Assembly: GCA_002715545.1 (NCBI GenBank)
Contig: PAZI01000012.1
Span: 1-29,206 of the forward strand
Direction of reading: 5' to 3'
Origin: Methanobacteriota archaeon
GTDB lineage: Archaea > Thermoplasmatota > Poseidoniia > Poseidoniales > SP79
DNA: 29,206 nucleotides
The stretch's first letter is position 1. The number at the start of each line of letters is the position of its first letter. Below, one piece after another: positions 18,037-25,431 of this stretch. A model generated the notes under the pieces. That model worked only from the letters and a program-made list of their open reading frames with translations. It had not been told where the DNA came from and ran no database searches. Position numbers and translations under genes: made by a program.

Positions 18037-18957
18037 GTGGACGAAGTAGTCGTATCTGCTTTGCGACATGCACATGGTCTAACGCATGGCATGGAGGAGG
18101 TCACTCCTATTATTTCGCCCATAAGGGTGGGTCGAGCACCTCCTCACCCATTATTGATGAGCGATGGTGGCGGGATTCCCAGAGTGATTTGGCTCATCGG
18201 GCACTCCATGGAACAAATGGGCAGTTTGGGATATGAACGATGGAGTGTTGATGCAGGATTGGGCCCCCACCTCCTCCTTCACTTGAATAGGCTAAAAATC
18301 AGAAACTTGCCCGAAGACAACAGAGTCAAGCACTTGTGTATCGACGATGTAGCCCGATTTCTGGGCCACATAGTTATGCAAGGGTGGACGCCGGCTGAAT
18401 CTGCAGTAACTCCCGCCGCCACCGTGAGTGTTCATGGCCTAGATGAGGCGTTAGTCCCACGTAGGGATGTATATGCCCTCAGACCGCGCATCGATGCACA
18501 GGATTGGGTTAAGGAACGTGAGATGTCAACAACCCTCCGGCCAGTGCTTCGACGATGCCGAGTATTGATCGTAACCGGTCGTCTCATCGGGCCAGGGAAG
18601 GAAGCAGAGCCATTCGAGCAAATACTTCTCGACCCTGGCATTCATGCCCCGCTTGGAACGATTGAAAAAGAACATCTTATGGAATGGACTCCTAGCCTCG
18701 ACGAGGTTGAAGCAGGTTCGCAGCGCAATGATGAGCGGCTTCACGAAGAATTGGTCGATGCACTCAGTATTCGCAGAGTCATGCCGACTACTAGTGGTGA
18801 AGAAACCGCGCGCGTCCTTCGTTGGTGGAGGCCCGACATCAAGGCGATGCAAATAGATGAGGCATGGGCATTGCTCCCCGCTTGGGAAGTAAACGTCCCA
18901 GGGATGCCGCGTTCTATTCTCTGCGGATGGTCGGGAGTAGTTCTGACAATCAACTGA
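18037..18957 (+). CDS. Unrecognised soluble protein downstream of the RNAP operon
   Basis: About 305 residues in an open frame that begins before the L30e stop. I do not recognise the family. No transmembrane segment, signal peptide, P-loop, KH domain (GxxG) or zinc motif is visible. The protein has many Trp, His and Arg residues (GYERWSVDAGLGPHLLLHL, VLRWWRPDIKAMQ, AWALLPAWEVNVPG) and looks like a compact enzyme-like or scaffold domain. In many archaea nusA follows L30e here, but KH signatures are absent. Start candidates: ATG 17950 (47-bp overlap with L30e), TTG 17977, GTG 18037 and ATG 18091; none has a strong ribosome site. GTG 18037 is the first that clears L30e. Tail-to-tail overlap of 8 bp with purP. 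Confidence 0.72.
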   Translation: MDEVVVSALRHAHGLTHGMEEVTPIISPIRVGRAPPHPLLMSDGGGIPRVIWLIGHSMEQMGSLGYERWSVDAGLGPHLLLHLNRLKIRNLPEDNRVKHLCIDDVARFLGHIVMQGWTPAESAVTPAATVSVHGLDEALVPRRDVYALRPRIDAQDWVKEREMSTTLRPVLRRCRVLIVTGRLIGPGKEAEPFEQILLDPGIHAPLGTIEKEHLMEWTPSLDEVEAGSQRNDERLHEELVDALSIRRVMPTTSGEETARVLRWWRPDIKAMQIDEAWALLPAWEVNVPGMPRSILCGWSGVVLTIN

Positions 18958-20107
18958 GGACTTCATCCAGCCTGTCCATCTCGACAGCTCGGCGAATTTC
19001 CATGGCGACCCTACGGCCTGTGGACATGGGTTTCCTCCAGAGTACATTCCCATAGGGGTGACCCCATGACATGTGTGCGTTTGTTCCTCCGCCGACCCTA
19101 GGGGCGACATCATAGATGTAGAAGTTCAAATCCTCGTCTATGCATGTCTGCAAGCAGAATGGGCCGATGATTCCAGGGGGGTGGATACGTGCGGCAACAT
19201 CAATGAAGCGCTCTCCAAGGTCAAAAGCACGCTCAAGCAAGCTTTCTCTCAGCGTTGCAATAGAATGCCCTGTCACTGTCATCTCTGGAAGGCTCTGTGA
19301 GGCATTCAATTCAAGTTGCTGCTGTGCTGGTAGACGTACATGTCCGTCAAGGCTGGATTCAAAACGCCAATCAATGCCAAGGAGCTCCAGTCGCGGCTCA
19401 TCATCAATTGCTAAGGTGTTGTGAAAAAAGTCGAGATTAAAAACGGGACCGATGATGTATTTCTCAACGCGGGCGCCTTCTAAATCACTTTTCAGAATGA
19501 CACCATCGTCGAGCAATTGTTCTGATTTCCGCTCGTACTCCTCAAAACTGCTCGCTGTGAAAAATCCTCTTTCAAGAGGTTTCTGTGCATGATGTAGTTT
19601 GACGATACATAATTGGTCAATATCTTTTGGTTCAACTCGTTCAGGTGTGGGGAGGCCCCCTTTAGCCAAGAGATCGTAGTAATCGCCTTCCTCGCCCCTA
19701 TCTTCAATCCTAAGCATCGATCTGGAGCCAAAGAGAGGGACTCGCAGATTTGACTCGATGGCTGCAAGATCGACGTACGAGGTCAAGGACCGATTTGGTA
19801 TCAAAATCACATTGCGTTCACGCATCCGGTGCTGAAATTCTTCATCTAAAATCTCGTCAAATCGGTCTAGGATGAGTGTACGGTCGACAATTCCGCGCGA
19901 AACTCGTCCCGTGGAGGCACGCCTGGAGGCGAAATATTTCCCATACGTTAATTCACGACCCCGCTGAGCATAGGCAACTGTAGGAAATCCTTCTTCGATG
20001 GCACCATCAAATATGTCGAGGGCTGAATGAGATGCTATAGCGCCTACTCGAATCTTAAGATGGTCATAGCCAGAGAGGACATTTGCTATGTCTTGTTGTG
20101 AAAGCAC
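18950..20107 (-). CDS. purP: FAICAR synthetase (formate-dependent, PurP-type)
   Basis: Archaeal purine biosynthesis enzyme that converts AICAR, formate and ATP to FAICAR, replacing the folate-dependent bacterial PurH transformylase. The N terminus has the PurP pattern IRVGAIASHSALDIFDGA and TVAYAQRGRELTYGKYF. The centre has the ATP-grasp substrate loop region, DLLAKGGLPTPERV and VKLHHAQKPLERGFF (the usual family residues being K-x-xGA-x-GG-like). EKYIIGPVFNLDFFHN follows, and the C terminus ends with YDVAPRVGGGTNAHM, close to the family's ARxxGGTN motif. 385 residues is close to the usual 350-380. GTG at 20107 is the start, with GGAG 8 nt upstream. It lies 12 bp after the coiled-coil gene on the same strand and is probably co-transcribed with it. 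More than one PurP paralogue occurs in some archaea, so the role could be a paralogue's. Confidence 0.9.
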   Translation of the reverse strand: MLSQQDIANVLSGYDHLKIRVGAIASHSALDIFDGAIEEGFPTVAYAQRGRELTYGKYFASRRASTGRVSRGIVDRTLILDRFDEILDEEFQHRMRERNVILIPNRSLTSYVDLAAIESNLRVPLFGSRSMLRIEDRGEEGDYYDLLAKGGLPTPERVEPKDIDQLCIVKLHHAQKPLERGFFTASSFEEYERKSEQLLDDGVILKSDLEGARVEKYIIGPVFNLDFFHNTLAIDDEPRLELLGIDWRFESSLDGHVRLPAQQQLELNASQSLPEMTVTGHSIATLRESLLERAFDLGERFIDVAARIHPPGIIGPFCLQTCIDEDLNFYIYDVAPRVGGGTNAHMSWGHPYGNVLWRKPMSTGRRVAMEIRRAVEMDRLDEVLS

Positions 20108-20119
20108 GAGCGACTCTCC

Positions 20120-20992
20120 TTAATCTCCATGTCGCTGAAGGGCAAGCAACTCTTCTGTATCGACGGTTTCACCCTTCATCAAACGGAGCATGATGTCATC
20201 TACTTCCTCCCTCTCCTTCGCCCTCTCGCCTTCTTTTTCTTCGTATTCCGAACGATTATCAAGAACTTTCAACATATCTTGGATGCTATGCAATGAACGT
20301 ATAGACATCACGAAACCACGATGGTTTTTGTCGGCCTGACGCTTTGACTCAAGTAATGAACGCTGAGAATCATCTGCTTCTTCCCTTAGCCGATCAACCT
20401 CTTTGTGAATGCGGATCATGAGGTCGTGCGCCGCCTGGGCCTGTTCTGCAGCTTCAGTAACTGCTTCGTGTGCTTCCTCTTGATCTTCAAGTGCTACATT
20501 CAATGAATCGCGAATCTCCTTTGTCTGCTCGTCCCCTGCTTCATCTTCGGCGATCAGTTTGAGCATGCGCGAAAGATCTTGCAAACGCTTGAGGACCTTT
20601 TTCTCGTGCTTCCCTTGGTGGCGGCCATGCTCATACTCGCTCTCTAGTCGCTGAAATTCTCGACGAAGCTGGTGAGGTGATTGTCCTGCAGAGGCAGAAC
20701 CGCCCCTTTCTGACCTGAGGTCTTGAATCTGTTTTTTCAGGTCTCTAACAATCTGGGTGCGTTCTTCACGCACCTCTTTTGCATCACGGACATTCTGATT
20801 CTGCTCATCACGGACGGTGCGCTGACGTTTAGCCTCATCAATAAGCGATGACACTTGGTCGTTGAGTTCGTTTCTCCGATCAAGATGGGCGCGTACGTCA
20901 ACGTTGAATCGGTCGCGTGCCTCACGATGTTCGGTGGCTTTCCGGTCAACAGTCGCTTTCTGAGATTCGAGAGCCTCGTAGAGTGCTGCCAT
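20120..20992 (-). CDS. Coiled-coil protein, COG1340-like (paralogue 1)
   Basis: About 290 residues, nearly all charged helix with heptads and no membrane segment. The N-terminal stretch RRNELNDQVSSLIDEAKRQR and the following RDEQNQNVRDAKEVR pattern match the archaeal coiled-coil family COG1340, whose function is unknown. A central module (HQLRREFQRLESEYE, then EKKVLKRLQDLSRML) and a C-terminal LMKGETVDTEELLALQ recur in the other coiled-coil genes of this window. The ATG at 20992 is preceded by GGAGG with 2-nt spacing, part of GGGAGGAGGC; the frame upstream of it is not protein-like. It faces the KaiC-like gene across a shared TATA region and leads into purP. Confidence 0.85.
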   Translation of the reverse strand: MAALYEALESQKATVDRKATEHREARDRFNVDVRAHLDRRNELNDQVSSLIDEAKRQRTVRDEQNQNVRDAKEVREERTQIVRDLKKQIQDLRSERGGSASAGQSPHQLRREFQRLESEYEHGRHQGKHEKKVLKRLQDLSRMLKLIAEDEAGDEQTKEIRDSLNVALEDQEEAHEAVTEAAEQAQAAHDLMIRIHKEVDRLREEADDSQRSLLESKRQADKNHRGFVMSIRSLHSIQDMLKVLDNRSEYEEKEGERAKEREEVDDIMLRLMKGETVDTEELLALQRHGD

Positions 20993-21028
20993 GCCTCCTC
21001 CTCCCGACGCCCTTAGGCGTGAGTCGGG

Positions 21029-21036
21029 ATATATAA
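21029..21036. promoter_or_regulatory. TATA box between divergent coiled-coil and KaiC-like genes
   Basis: ATATATAA is centred near 21032. On the minus strand initiation about 26 bp away falls near 21006, giving a 14-nt leader that holds the GGAGG of the coiled-coil gene. On the plus strand it falls near 21058, 7 nt before the KaiC-like ATG, an almost leaderless message. A small inverted repeat, ACGCC-ctta-GGCGT, lies at about 21007-21021 between the TATA and the minus-strand start and could be an operator. Confidence 0.5.
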
Positions 21037-21064
21037 TCACGACGCCACGCTCATTCATACCCAA

Positions 21065-21802
21065 ATGTGTGAAGTCCACCCGGGTAAGGTTAATCCGAAC
21101 GACCTACTCGCCGTATCGATGATTCGTGCAAGCATCCCCGGAATGGAACGGCTGTTAGGTAGAGAACCTGCAGCCCCATACATCCTTCTTCTCACAGGGC
21201 CCCCCGGAGCGATGAAGTCTACTTTCGCTCTGACTACAATCTCCCACCACCTCAGCAGGACTGGCGAGTTTGGACTCTATTGCACTGTTGAAGAGTCGGT
21301 AGAGAGTTTGTTGCGAAGTTCTGAATCAGTTGGTTTGAGCTTGCCAGGGAACTTGCAGATCACAGATTTCACGGAACTCCGTACGGAGAATCAGGACATG
21401 GATTACTTGCGCTTCACCGAGCGGATGTGCGAGCATTTCAAGGCCGAGCAAGGCGATAATTTCTCGTGTTTTGTTCTCGATTCTCTTGGCGCGATATACA
21501 GCTTGACGGAGGTAGATGTTAATATGAGGAAGAAGATGTTCGCATTTTTCGACGCCCTACGCCGAATGAACCTCTTCGTCATTATCATCACTGAGCGCCA
21601 ATATGGAGACCATGCTGAACATCAAGGTAACGAAGGCTTCCTTGCAGATGGAATCATCAACCTTAGCCTCGATCGGCGGAATGGGCGCCTTGTACGCACT
21701 CTACAGATTGAGAAAATGCGCCACACTCGCCACATCATGGACAAACAAGCAATGGAACCCACGACAAATGGGATGACCATCATGGGACCTCTGATTGAAT
21801 GA
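21065..21802 (+). CDS. KaiC-like RecA-superfamily ATPase, single domain
   Basis: A 245-residue P-loop ATPase of the archaeal KaiC-like/RadA-related group (COG0467-type). Walker A is GPPGAMKST (residues 45-53), with Met in place of the Gly before the lysine, a variant I associate with this group. TVEES (74-78) holds the glutamate pair that acts as catalytic/sensor residues. Walker B is CFVLDSLGAIY (aspartate about 139). Near the C terminus, RLVRTLQIEKMRHTRH is the KaiC-family segment. Only one KaiC domain is present and no circadian function is implied. Such proteins are thought to act in signalling; the substrate is unknown. The neighbours (coiled-coil, Roadblock-like and membrane proteins) are compatible with a regulatory role. 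Its 3' end overlaps the convergent membrane-protein gene by 23 bp. Confidence 0.88.
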   Translation: MCEVHPGKVNPNDLLAVSMIRASIPGMERLLGREPAAPYILLLTGPPGAMKSTFALTTISHHLSRTGEFGLYCTVEESVESLLRSSESVGLSLPGNLQITDFTELRTENQDMDYLRFTERMCEHFKAEQGDNFSCFVLDSLGAIYSLTEVDVNMRKKMFAFFDALRRMNLFVIIITERQYGDHAEHQGNEGFLADGIINLSLDRRNGRLVRTLQIEKMRHTRHIMDKQAMEPTTNGMTIMGPLIE

Positions 21803-22628
21803 GGGTTCTACGGGTGCTTAGCCAATAGGTGCTTCCGCCCGTGCAAACAACTACCGCGACCAACCACGACGCAACAGTCCCCATTAGGACGTCCAAGCGC
21901 GAGTATAGCGAGGCAGTAAGTAATGAGAACAGGGCAACTGAACTTGCACCAAGTGCCATAGGTCCAGTAGCTGATGCGGGAAGATCATAACCATGCGACC
22001 ACCATAGTGCAACCATTGTCGTCAAGAAGATTGCAGGAAATACCGCGGCAATTCCAGCTACAAGTGAATGGCCTGAATGACCTAGGATGACTGCCGCACT
22101 GATTGCAGTTCCAGCTAGGATGCCCCTGCTGAGCAAGATGGGGATTGAAGGCTGCGTAGTGGCTCTTACTTCAGGGACGCCTTTGGCAGTGACTGATAAT
22201 CCGAAAGCCAGCAATATGAGGAAGCCGAACCAACCAACAACCAACGGAGGGACGCCTCTTTGATCGACACTCTCAAAGAACTCTACTATCAAAAGTGCAC
22301 CGAAAACCCAGACCACGAGGCTGATGGCAGTTGTTAGGGGGACTAACCACTTTGAGGGAAATGCCGAGAATTTAGCGGGGACTACTCTCCAGACATGAAG
22401 GAATATTGCATTGATCAGCATGCCGAATGGAACTGGGGACATGGCCCTGGCATAGTCTGAAGGATTGTGGCTGACTGCCCACAACCCGATGGCAGCAGGA
22501 ACCATTGTCGAGGGGATAGTCCCAATCACTCCCCCAATCTGTCCGCCCAATCGTTCGACAAGGATGGTTATGGCAATTGCAATGGTGGCTGCAGCCAAGC
22601 CACTGGCTACTGCATCACCGGGAAGCAT
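21780..22628 (-). CDS. Polytopic membrane protein with an internal duplication
   Basis: 282 residues, about eight hydrophobic segments, with Gly/Pro-rich turns. Two similar segments suggest two halves of the same fold: GGQIGGVIGTIPSTM near residues 28-42 and HSLVAGIAAVFPAIFLTTM in the second half, each followed by a helix ending in LW. The G-x-x-PxxxxT turn resembles small transporter-like families such as GlpM, but the similarity is too slight to name it. No signature of a known channel or transporter is visible. It follows the Roadblock-like gene with a 14-bp overlap on the same strand, indicating coupled translation. The substrate cannot be predicted. Confidence 0.8.
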   Translation of the reverse strand: MLPGDAVASGLAAATIAIAITILVERLGGQIGGVIGTIPSTMVPAAIGLWAVSHNPSDYARAMSPVPFGMLINAIFLHVWRVVPAKFSAFPSKWLVPLTTAISLVVWVFGALLIVEFFESVDQRGVPPLVVGWFGFLILLAFGLSVTAKGVPEVRATTQPSIPILLSRGILAGTAISAAVILGHSGHSLVAGIAAVFPAIFLTTMVALWWSHGYDLPASATGPMALGASSVALFSLLTASLYSRLDVLMGTVASWLVAVVVCTGGSTYWLSTRRTLIQSEVP

Positions 22629-22983
22629 GATTGTCTAACGTCCCTAATAGGGGGCGCAGGCGCGCCGATATGTCAATCAAACCTTTCCTCGCCGCTCCAA
22701 GATTCGTGTTAGCTTCAGTGATGGCACATAGGAACGTACCCTCACTTATCGGCGAGAGAAGGCAACTTCCTCCTTCAAACGCGCTGACAATGATTTCGAA
22801 CTCAGCATCAAGACTCGCTTCAATAGATAATGACGAGAGGAGGCCGCTACGTTCAGCACCCACGACAAGATCGTGTGGCCGCGTACTAGTGCAAAGACCT
22901 TCAGCATCGATGAGTAGGACTGCATGCACTCCTTTGATACCATATAGGTCATCAAGCAGGCGTTCCGCTGGTGTGGACATCAT
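22615..22983 (-). CDS. Roadblock/LC7-like regulatory protein
   Basis: About 122 residues from the ATG at 22983 (tandem ATGATG, giving MMSTPAERLL). The pattern is that of Roadblock/LC7 domains: an N-terminal helix (ERLLDDLYGI), then VHAVLLIDAEGLCTST, a strand-turn-strand with the typical DAEG, a long helix (AERSGLLSSLSIEASL) and two further strands (EFEIIVSAFEGGSCLLSPIS). In bacteria and archaea these proteins are partners of small GTPases or regulate ATPases; no GTPase gene is in the window. The KaiC-like ATPase 0.8 kb away is a possible but unproved partner. It overlaps the membrane-protein gene by 14 bp and lies 99 bp after the acetyltransferase gene. Confidence 0.7.
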   Translation of the reverse strand: MMSTPAERLLDDLYGIKGVHAVLLIDAEGLCTSTRPHDLVVGAERSGLLSSLSIEASLDAEFEIIVSAFEGGSCLLSPISEGTFLCAITEANTNLGAARKGLIDISARLRPLLGTLDNHASR

Positions 22984-23082
22984 ACGTTGCAATGGACAGG
23001 GCAAGAGCGTCCATCAACGTAGCGTTCCAATCACGCTTGACAGCGATGTAAATGACGGTTACAGAGGACGCTGAACAAAATT

Positions 23083-23610
23083 CTATTCTTCCAAGGATGC
23101 GTCCCATTCCATCAGAATTCCGTCGCCAGTGAGGTAGTACCCTCCGATGATTCCCACGGCGTTCATTCCAAGGCGTTCGTAGAGTCGAACAGCCCCCCTG
23201 TTCTCTACGTGTACTTCCAATTGCACTTTCCTGATGCCAAGAGCTTGGAGATCGCCCTGCATCATCCTCCAAACGTGCGAACCAAGACCCCTGTCTTGAA
23301 ATTCAGGAGCGATGGCAAAAACTAGGATGCGGGCTCGTTCACAGTTGACAATCGTAGTCCATAGGAGTCCTGCAGGGTGTGTCTCTCCTACGTCCAACTC
23401 AAAACTACAGGATTTTGTTTCGTAAGGAAGCCTTCTCAGTGTTTGAACATCATATTGCTCGCCCGTGGCTTGTTCAATCAATGCTGCACGTGCAGTTAAT
23501 CCTCTCGCATCAATTTGCGCCGGTGCGCAAACACGCCGCCATTTCACCTCTCCCCCTGCACCTCGGTCAAGTGCCAGCAAAACTTCACCTTCTTTTTTCG
23601 GGATCCACAC
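23083..23610 (-). CDS. GNAT N-acetyltransferase, RimI-like
   Basis: 175 residues. The C-terminal half is a GNAT domain. VFAIAPEFQDRGLGSHVW (97-114) is motif A with the acetyl-CoA pyrophosphate loop (QDRGLG), followed by RKVQLEVHVENRGAVRLYE and LGMNAVGIIGGYYL, the RimI/Ard1-type end with the double Tyr. Archaeal members acetylate protein N termini, notably Alba. The N-terminal 90 residues are not typical of RimI and could be a substrate-binding extension. The start is a GTG at 23610, 26 bp inside the 3' end of the coiled-coil gene upstream; no later Met gives a better start. The overlap suggests it belongs to the coiled-coil operon. Confidence 0.85.
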   Translation of the reverse strand: MWIPKKEGEVLLALDRGAGGEVKWRRVCAPAQIDARGLTARAALIEQATGEQYDVQTLRRLPYETKSCSFELDVGETHPAGLLWTTIVNCERARILVFAIAPEFQDRGLGSHVWRMMQGDLQALGIRKVQLEVHVENRGAVRLYERLGMNAVGIIGGYYLTGDGILMEWDASLEE

Positions 23611-24541
23611 GCCCTATCCTACCTTGCCCGCGCCTTGCGGTAACCTGTCTTCGCCGCTTAGGCTGAGGCCCCCGCCCTCGCTCCTTGACCCCCACCTCCT
23701 TGTTTGACAATCTCTCTTCTCCAATACCCCCGGATTTCATTAGCCTGGCAAGGTCATCCATACCGAATGTCTCTCCTGACAAGATTCGTTTTTCGAGCTG
23801 TTGAGTCCCCTTCCGTTTCTTCCCTCCGCTTTCAAGCACGTGCTTGATGAAAGCATGTAAGCGCCCTAATTCACGATTGATTTGACGCTGATGGTCGTAC
23901 ATCCCCTTCAATTCCTTCATCATTACATCAATCCGTGCACTCAACTTCTTAATCGCCTTGAAAGAAAGGTCGGCTGACTTTAGGTGGTCATTTGACTTAG
24001 AAAGAGATTTGGCCTGCTCTTCATGATCTTTCTTGCTAGATGATATCTCTTGTCTGAGGATGCCGATACGCTCGAGCCCCTTTGCTACTGTCTGGTGGTG
24101 TGAATTGGACGATTGCTTGTACACGATTTGAGCCTGGAGGATCAAGAACTCCTTCAGTAGGGTGACCTCCTCATCAAGAGTGACTGGATTGTGCGGGTGA
24201 GCCTCAGTCAACTTGACTCTCAGCATCTCTGCTCGCTCTACGACTCGGTTATATGGCAAAGGTACGAGGGCATTGATGGCGTCTCGGTTTCTCCGAGCAG
24301 CATTCACAGCACCTTGTATCTCTCGAATCTCATCTCTCTTGAGCCGCATCTCATCTTTTTTTGGAGAGAGCGACCTCATTGCGGCGCGGGCTGCCTTTAC
24401 TCGCTCTATCATTCCACTTCTCTCCTTTTTCCTCGCAGTGATGTGGGCAGTGAGGGAACGTTTCTGTTCATCAAGACCCGCGATTTTTTTCTCAATCTCT
24501 CCTTTCGTCGATCCATGCAGGTCCGAAAAGAGATCGCTCAT
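23585..24541 (-). CDS. Coiled-coil protein, COG1340-like (paralogue 2)
   Basis: 318 residues, long charged helices (residues about 10-250) with no membrane segment. It shares with the other three paralogues the RDE/RD-N heptad pattern at the front (KKDEMRLKRDEIREIQ), a central module (NPVTLDEEVTLLKEFL) and a C-terminal KRILSGETFGMDDLARLM, comparable to LMKGETVDTEELLALQ in paralogue 1. The final ~50 residues are very basic (PQPKRRRQVTARRGQG), possibly nucleic-acid- or membrane-binding. GGAGG stands 7 nt before the ATG. The ATG overlaps the stop of the upstream coiled-coil gene as ATGA, and the 3' end overlaps the acetyltransferase by 26 bp, so the three genes form one operon. Confidence 0.85.
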   Translation of the reverse strand: MSDLFSDLHGSTKGEIEKKIAGLDEQKRSLTAHITARKKERSGMIERVKAARAAMRSLSPKKDEMRLKRDEIREIQGAVNAARRNRDAINALVPLPYNRVVERAEMLRVKLTEAHPHNPVTLDEEVTLLKEFLILQAQIVYKQSSNSHHQTVAKGLERIGILRQEISSSKKDHEEQAKSLSKSNDHLKSADLSFKAIKKLSARIDVMMKELKGMYDHQRQINRELGRLHAFIKHVLESGGKKRKGTQQLEKRILSGETFGMDDLARLMKSGGIGEERLSNKEVGVKERGRGPQPKRRRQVTARRGQGRIGRVDPEKRR

Positions 24542-25344
24542 TCACTTTCCTCCCGGGGCTTCTCAGAAGTTGGAGCGGATTGAGATAACGCTTGTTCCAC
24601 TGATAAGGCAATGGCCCTTGAATCTACGAATAACTCGTGTTCCTCTGTAAGGCCTGTATCTAACAGGTTGCGCCAGAATGCAATGGCGCTCGGGCCATGC
24701 TCACGCTCGCCCAGCAAGCCAGCATGAAGGGTTTGATGGCGCTTCAACTCCTCCCCAAGTCTCAGATATTCTTCATGGAATGGCTCAGATGATTCTGCCA
24801 ATTGAACCAGTGCCTCGTGGTTGGCACGTGCAGCATCATATGCTCCATTCAATTCGCGGTGTAGCTCATGAATTACACTCCATTCAGGGTGCTCTTTCTG
24901 CCGCTTATTCACCCATTCTGAATGCTGGTGAGCCAATTCTCGCATTTCGCGCATCAAACGCCGCTCAGCATCACGATCGAGTGCAGAAATCTCATACCGC
25001 CCCTCCAATTCTTCAATACCTTTCTGCAATCTCTCTCGTGCCCAACGGGGGTCTGGGGGAATTGGCGAGTCGCCCTCAAGTTCGGCACGAACTTGAGTAA
25101 TCTTCTCCAGAATGTCCCGCGCCTGCACTTGGTGGCTGTCACGCAACTCCTTGAGACGGGCAACTTCCGCATTGATCTTATCGCGCTGCTCTTGAGCACC
25201 ATTCACTCTAAGTTGTAGCTCAGATAGCTCAGATTCGACCTTCGTCATCCTGCTCTCAAGGCCATCCAATGCCGTTCTGCGCCGAGCGATCATGGATTCG
25301 ATCATTTGGCGTGTCCCGACGGTGTCGGGTTTGTACACGGCCAT
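24538..25344 (-). CDS. Coiled-coil protein, COG1340-like (paralogue 3)
   Basis: About 268 residues from the ATG at 25344 (MAVYKPDTVGTRQM). The frame stays open upstream, but that part is not protein-like and crosses the divergent gene's start. Nearly all is heptad helix. ESELSELQLRVNGAQEQRD then KINAEVARLKELRDSH match the paralogue pattern, and the central module is RLQKGIEELEGRYE followed by ERRLMREMRELAHQH. It lacks the GET...LLALQ-type C terminus of paralogues 1 and 2, ending in an acidic, Ser/Glu-rich tail. It opens the minus-strand operon with paralogue 2 and the acetyltransferase, divergent from the exported zinc-ribbon protein with an 87-bp spacer. Confidence 0.83.
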   Translation of the reverse strand: MAVYKPDTVGTRQMIESMIARRRTALDGLESRMTKVESELSELQLRVNGAQEQRDKINAEVARLKELRDSHQVQARDILEKITQVRAELEGDSPIPPDPRWARERLQKGIEELEGRYEISALDRDAERRLMREMRELAHQHSEWVNKRQKEHPEWSVIHELHRELNGAYDAARANHEALVQLAESSEPFHEEYLRLGEELKRHQTLHAGLLGEREHGPSAIAFWRNLLDTGLTEEHELFVDSRAIALSVEQALSQSAPTSEKPREESE

Positions 25345-25431
25345 CGCCCTACATTCTTCTGAAAAAACGTTTGCAAAGGCTCGGCGAACGACAGGGACAA
25401 AATAGGGTCTCAAGATTAGGATGCGAATAGC

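Noticed and set aside
21065..21802. Circadian KaiC or RadA recombinase
   Set aside because: A single KaiC-like domain with no second half and no RadA DNA-binding N domain; KaiA/KaiB genes are not nearby.
22631..23074. 147-codon plus-strand frame opposite the Roadblock-like gene
   Set aside because: Arg/Ser-rich shadow of the minus-strand gene, without domain or ribosome site.
22952..23272. Minus-strand frame of 106 codons spanning the gap between the acetyltransferase and Roadblock-like genes
   Set aside because: Most of it overlaps the acetyltransferase in another frame. The short part in the gap (about 40 codons) has no start codon with a ribosome site.
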